Below, piece by piece: positions 58,331 through 64,000 of a stretch of DNA of 64,000 nt; the first letter of the stretch is position 1, and each line of letters opens with the position of its first letter. Source of the stretch: Chelydra serpentina (taxonomy: Eukaryota > Chordata > Testudines > Chelydridae); NCBI GenBank assembly GCA_037349315.1, contig JBAIAC010000007.1, positions 46,704,001-46,768,000 on the forward strand, read 5' to 3'. Both the position numbers and the translations under genes were made by a program. Below the pieces are notes generated by a model. It ran no database searches. It was not told where the DNA came from and saw only the letters and a list, made by a program, of their open reading frames with translations.

Positions 58331-59839
58331 ATTCCATTTTTGCAAAAATGTTCAATAGGTTTTGTTTTCATTCCAATGCAAAACTAAAGCCAACGTCAAA
58401 ACCTCAAAAATGGATGCAAAATGGAATTGTTGATCTCTAGTCAGCTCTAGTCCACAGTATCTCCATTCAACGCGCACAAGCCCCAACATTTACCATCTTT
58501 GTTTTGGCACTTTAAACCGTGATGGATCTCTACACACTTCACAGGAGGAAATCAACAGGAAACTCTAATTTGATCCAGTAAGCAACTGCCAACTTGAGCA
58601 AGAAGTTTGATAAAGTGCTGTCTCAAGTAAATAATTTAGATAACAGAGTCACTGGCGCTGGAAGGTAAGGCTTCATTAATGGACATCACCATGAAAACAA
58701 GGAAAGCAAAATGGATCATTGGTCCAATGCCTTTAGTAGTATGATTAAAGAAAATATGGTACTGAACTATATAATGCAGGGACAGAAGAGTAAAAGGACA
58801 AAGAGAATAAAGTGTGTTCATTTGCCATATGGAGAGTGGATGATCTTGTTGTTTATTAGTTTTTAATTGCCTTTGCAGATTTTACTGTTGAGAACTGATC
58901 ATCAGTTAGGCATTGACCCTGCACCTACTGATATCAATAGTAACCCCCCATTGATTTCAATGGTGCAAGACCAGGCTCTTCATTTACATATAAAAATAGA
59001 TTCATGCCTACATGTTAAGGGGTCCCAAAGTAATATTAAAAACCAAATCCTCTTCATATTGAAGTCCATGGCAAAACTCAGAATGATTTTAATGGGAACA
59101 GAAACAGTCTCAAGGATTTTGAAAATGGGGACAGAGAAGGCACCTACATGGAAACTTTTTGAACACAGAAATAAGGAACAAGCACGGAAAGTTGACTTTC
59201 TAGAAGACAATTCATTTTAGGATCATGTTGGAGTACTGTATTTTTGCGCCAATTCTCAAAGTATTTATACAAAGGCATTCCCACCAGACACTCTGCAAGC
59301 AAAGGCTGGAGTCTGACTGGCCCATTTGGGTGTATACTGCTCTTTATATACAAGCTTGTATTGAACATTTAAACTGGATGTAAAAATCAAAGCTTTCTCA
59401 TGTGCTGGACTGGATATTTCCCCCCACAAAGGATCTGGTTCAGCTCTCTGGAAATAGATTCCCTAGGCAATTATACATTTGGATTTAGTTTTAGGTTTAC
59501 AACTCTTCAAAAGAATATTGTACAAGGCTGAGGTAAGTCTTTGCCCATGACATCTGTGCATAAATATTTGCTCAAATTCACTTGGTCCTCTAAGTATGTG
59601 CTTTTTACATGCCATTAAAGGATGATGAAAGAGTATGCTGGGGATTCTATATTTTAATTAGATTTGATCAGTTGTTAACTTTTATTTCTTCTGAATTGGA
59701 CATTCTAATAGCAACATAACCTCACTGGGCGCATTACAGAAAGTTCCATTATTATTAAATTCCATTATAAAAGATATGCATTTTTATACTTATAAAAAAT
59801 TGCTTCACCATGCTTTGTACTAACCTTTGCTGCATAACC

Positions 59840-60010
59840 ACATAATCCTATTGCTGTAGCCTCTTTCCTTACCCTGCCACCCCATGCCATTTGTTATGCA
59901 ATATCTAAATTAGATTGTAAGCTCTTCTAGGCAGGCACCAGGCCTTCTTATTTGCACTATGAAGCACTTTGCATACTTTGGGCACAGTAAGATAATAAAT
60001 ATTAATAATT
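59840..60010 (+). mobile_element. L2-like LINE tail fragment
   Basis: TAGATTGTAAGCTCTTCTAG and GGCAGGCACCAGG followed by AATAAATATTAATAA-like end. Decayed. Confidence 0.5.
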
Positions 60011-62985
60011 GCAGTTTTACAGCGTGGGAAGTAATGTGATCAGTTAAATATCTGCAGATACTTTACAGAGCATGTCAAATGCTGTAGATGAAAGGTGCTT
60101 TTCTTGGGGTTGAAAAATACACTTTTCATTATACACTATTATATAAACAGTACATTTTACAAATGAAATAATTGTGCAGTACTTTATTCAACAAGCTATG
60201 TTGGGAAGCTCTGTGCTGTGCTGAACATACTTAAACTACATGGATGATCATCATTGACAAAGCAGGCCATGCCGCAGGTGTCACAGTGAGAATTCATCAT
60301 TTTTCAACATGCTCAAGTAGGCTGAGTCCCCAGAGAACCCTCTGAATTAACAGCTCCATAGAAAGCTTTGAAGTTCTTATTGGCTCTGCACGATTGGTGC
60401 TCCAGCTGCTTCTAGATTAAGAGGGAGCTATCCTTCAAGGTACTGAGCCCCTTCAAGGTGGCATTGAGTGCTCACTATAGGAGCATTCAGTAGGAATTGG
60501 GGGAACTTAGTACATCCCAGATGATGATCAGCACTTTGGAGAATGAGGCCCAAAGTTTTACATAGTCCTGGGCGATACATAGTCCATTAACAATAGGCAA
60601 ATTGTTTAGGCGCCTCCTCCCTCCCACACAGGAAAAAAAAATCCTTTGCCCAAACCTCAAATGGAAAGTCAGCCCAATTTAACTCCTCCCCTGTTTTATT
60701 CTTGTGCCGATCTCCATTTCCAGGTTCTGCTTTTATCTAGGAGGGGAAGTGCTGAGAAACATACAATGGAACAAACTGTTGTGGCTTGTATGTGGAGCCT
60801 GATTGGAAGGAGGAAGTACTAGGAATCTTGTGAAAGTCTATTGCTTTGTGATTTCCAGTGGAAGTTTGCAAACTCTAGTTCAGATGATCTCCAGGAAAGC
60901 AGCCTGATGTTGGGTACTTAACTGATAAAATCAGAATGGTGAATCTTTTGAGGACTGCCCATCACTAACTTCTATGGTCCTCTCCCATTTTCCTGCTGCA
61001 GAGAAATTTCCTGCCTTTTGTCTACCTGAACTGCACTCAGAACAGAAGCAAAGGGGTAGTGAGGAAGGTGCTTTTAAGCCGCCTTTATGGCTCCCCTGGA
61101 TCATTGGCATAAATTGCAGCAGCTGCAGGGCTGCTCTAATTAATGATTACTTGCAATAGCCCCAAGGACTGTTGTGGCAGTGGAGGGCTGTGCTGCTTCC
61201 CCAACATGCTCACTATGTGTAGGTCAGTTTTAAGATTGCTTTGCACCATCAGAGTGGTGCACAGTAGCTTTATTGGTGCTCAGGATCAGATCCAATTGAT
61301 TTTTCTATTACCAGAGATGGCTTTCTACATTCAGATGTGTTTCGTAGATGTGAATGACTACACCAGGGCAGAGACAGTGGAGAATTGGGCCCAATCAGGT
61401 CAGCTGAGAGAGTAGAAAATCTTGCTTGCTAATGGGATGCTTTAACTTTAACATCACTGTTCATCTGAAAAAACTATACTAGCTATAAACTAAATATTTT
61501 AGCTACCTGACTGTCTGTAGCTAGTTGTCAGGTTTGATAATTGGGGGACAATTTAAAGTTACAGATATTCCTTCTCCAAAACAAAACACCTCCCAAAATT
61601 GAAACTGTGTATCTGAAGATCTTCCTTTCCTCACAACAAAATGGATACATTCCCTAATAGTATGTGTGAGGTTGAATTATTTTTGCCAGATGAAATATTT
61701 TATACCATCATAGCTGCTGCTGCTCTGCCATACAAGGAATTATTACAGTCTCAGGGTAGGTGGATTAACTCTGTAGGTCAGAAAATTGATTCCTTTGCTA
61801 TAGTCAGATACTTAAAAATCCTGTGGCATCAAGACCAGCAATCATGAGCTCTCTGTCTTGTAGGCCATTTTGCAATTCTCTGCAGCCCAGTGCAACAAAA
61901 AAACCCAACAAGTAATTATAATATTTTTAAAAAAGATATCTTTGAGCTGATTGATTTCTCACTGAATTCCCCAGCCAAATTACACATGGCAAGTTTCCAG
62001 AGCCCTGCAGCTAAACCATTGTTGCACTTCCTTGAACCTTGCTCTGTTGGCATAGGTTAGAGCAACCAAAGAGCTGCTTCAGGTTATGGCTGCTGGGGAG
62101 ATGCCAGTGTGGGGAGAGGATGTGGCATAAAACTTGCTGTTTTTTACGTCAGCCCAGAGATGTATCCTCAGAAGCCCCTTTAGAATTGGTTTATGGTCCT
62201 TTTGCACTGCTCTGGTACTACATAGTGATTGTAGCAGGGCTAAAGATATTTAACAAACACCAGGCCTTTTACTAGAGCCATGAAATGTAGTGGATAGCCA
62301 CAGAAATGAGTATAACGAGGCTATTCCCTAGAGGTAAACATCAACATTAATTAACTCTACATTCTTTAGTCATTTCCCACAATACAGCTACTTAATGTTC
62401 TCTTTATAATAACTCCCTGTTATTTTATATGCCAGAATGTGAATACTGCTAAGCCTGCTTTGTACTACTTCAGTGGCCAAAAATGACTTAAAGTTGGCAA
62501 GTGCCCAGCTTTAGATTCCCCTTCAGTAGAGGCATAACCAGCTCTAGGCCAACCCCATTTGCACTCACTGCCACAGAGGATGTAGCAGGAGCATTTTGAA
62601 AGAGGTTGTGCTTTAAATACTGCCACCTTTGCCTATATCTGGGGTCCTGTGCTGACTACAGCTTGGTTAGAGCCAAGGAATTATACTCGGTTATTAGATG
62701 CATGAATGTCAAGAGCTATATGCAAATGTTGCCTTTAAGAGACTGATGTCTCCTTAACATTTACGGAAGGTAACAATATACAAATTTGATTAATTACCAA
62801 TCTGGCTGCAAGACTTATCGGATAATGCTGCCACAGCTGCTTCTGCTGCTAACTGCTGTACAAGTCTACATGGGGCATGGGAGGAGGAGTGGCCAGATTC
62901 ATTCAGATATGTCCACAAAATGTGATACCTAGGACAAAGCCAATATGGGAATCATGGTGGTAAAGTAAGCACCCTGTAGTCTCAC
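60011..62985. other. Intergenic region without recognised genes
   Basis: No coding, RNA or clearly delimited element found; short open frames only. Confidence 0.5.
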
Positions 62986-62989
62986 CTTC

Positions 62990-63680
62990 TTATCAAAGCT
63001 GGTGATAGAATTCCCAAAAGTCATCATCTTAGGTGACTTGAGTATCCATTAAGATATTTCTAGCTATCTGGTTCAAGATCTCATGCCCTTCATGACAACT
63101 ATATGACTCTCCAAGTAGTCTCTACACCTACTGAGAACATCTGGAAATACTCTCTGCATGTTAGCTAGACTACAGCTACTGAGGCATCTGCAATGGTTCT
63201 ATCAAATAGACCCCATCCAAGCAGGGTGCTTTACCTGATGATGATCCTGGAGGCTACCTGGAAGAAGCAGCAGGATCAGAATACAGTGGTGCACCTTTCA
63301 AATATGCCAAGCTGATCAGCACACACTTCAATGGTTATCTGAACTCTACACGGGCGTCCAGTTCAATTCTGAGTCCAACACAAAGTCCTGGTCCTTGCAT
63401 TCTAAGCCCTAAATGGGCTGGGCCTGGCTGCCTCAGAGATAGCCTCTCTTTCTGCCATCTGGCATGTCAGCTCTGTTTGGAGGGGATATTGCTGAATGAG
63501 GATAGATCTTTCAATGGATAGAGGCAAGCTGTTCATAGTGGAAAGCCTTTTGTGACTCCCATCAATGAGACAGTCTTGCCACCTTGAAGGAAAGATGCAA
63601 TTAATCATCTCTTTGTGCAGGCCTTTTCCCAGTAAAATTCTTCAGCTGACCTGTCTCCACCAGTGGCTGTTCTCATTTAA
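62990..63680 (+). mobile_element. Degenerate L2-type LINE (endonuclease and RT-end remnants)
   Basis: Around 63,015 the plus strand encodes PKVIILGDLSIH, a decayed form of the endonuclease motif GDFNIH. Around 63,360-63,470 it encodes QFNSESNTKSW-like and PLFLPSGMSALFGG segments resembling the RT C-terminal end of L2-type elements. Many stops. Confidence 0.6.
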
Positions 63681-64000
63681 GAATGTGGCTCTGAGAAAGG
63701 AGGGGAAGACTTTCACTTTGTGGGTAAGTATAAGTATTATGTCAGACACACAGGTGATAGGCACCTTAGTAATGTGTGGATTAATACTAAACACCACCAT
63801 GACACCTCAGGTGGAGGTAGTAGACCTCATCTCTGATATTGTTCCAGTGCTACGCTGGGACCAACCGCCACTCTGATCAAATGTTGTCTGTTTTTGTGGA
63901 ACTCTTCACAACAGACTTTCCGAAGCATTCATGATTTAAATGGAGTGATCCTGGGCCCAGTGTAGAGAGAGTAACGTATTGCTAGAGCTTAATCGTGTTG

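Noticed and set aside
58867..59220. 117-codon plus-strand frame
   Set aside because: Starts in a dispersed-repeat phrase (CCATTGATTTCAATGG); no domain or conservation signal.

Overview
This window is nuclear DNA of an amniote, most likely a turtle (a non-avian sauropsid). Two vertebrate genes are recognisable, AQR and ZNF770, both on the minus strand and in the order known from other amniotes. The repeat landscape also fits a turtle: CR1 LINEs with the typical 3' end, old L2-like and MIR-like remnants, many non-autonomous hAT elements, solo LTRs and MITE-like palindromic elements. The species call is an inference from these features; no alignment was run.

Layout. 1-17,100: the 5' part of AQR (intron-binding spliceosomal helicase), coding exons 1-8 on the minus strand. 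The remaining exons lie beyond the left edge. A CpG-rich promoter region lies at about 16,430-17,100. Introns carry an L2-like LINE remnant, a MIR-like SINE, a hAT MITE, a Tigger/pogo-type MITE and a repeat fragment with a decayed hammerhead-ribozyme-like core. 17,100-29,600: intergenic, rich in insertions: three LTRs, one bipartite repeat and two nested hAT elements. 29,862-31,982: the single-exon ZNF770 coding region, with its probable 3' UTR to the left and a CpG-rich candidate promoter at 35,740-36,250. A hAT element lies in the probable 5' intron. 36,300-64,000: intergenic, no host gene found. It holds further hAT elements, a CR1 and an LTR nested in an older repeat, another CR1 tail, an LTR-like element with TGTGACA ends, multi-hairpin MITEs and L2-like remnants.

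The strongest new observations concern mobile DNA. Six hAT-type elements have perfect 8-bp target duplications readable by eye. Several carry GC-rich internal tandem arrays whose units are themselves hairpins, and similar arrays recur in elements with unrelated termini. No operon-like or defence-type system is present. The only convincing protein genes are AQR and ZNF770; most other open frames fall in CpG-rich or repeat DNA.
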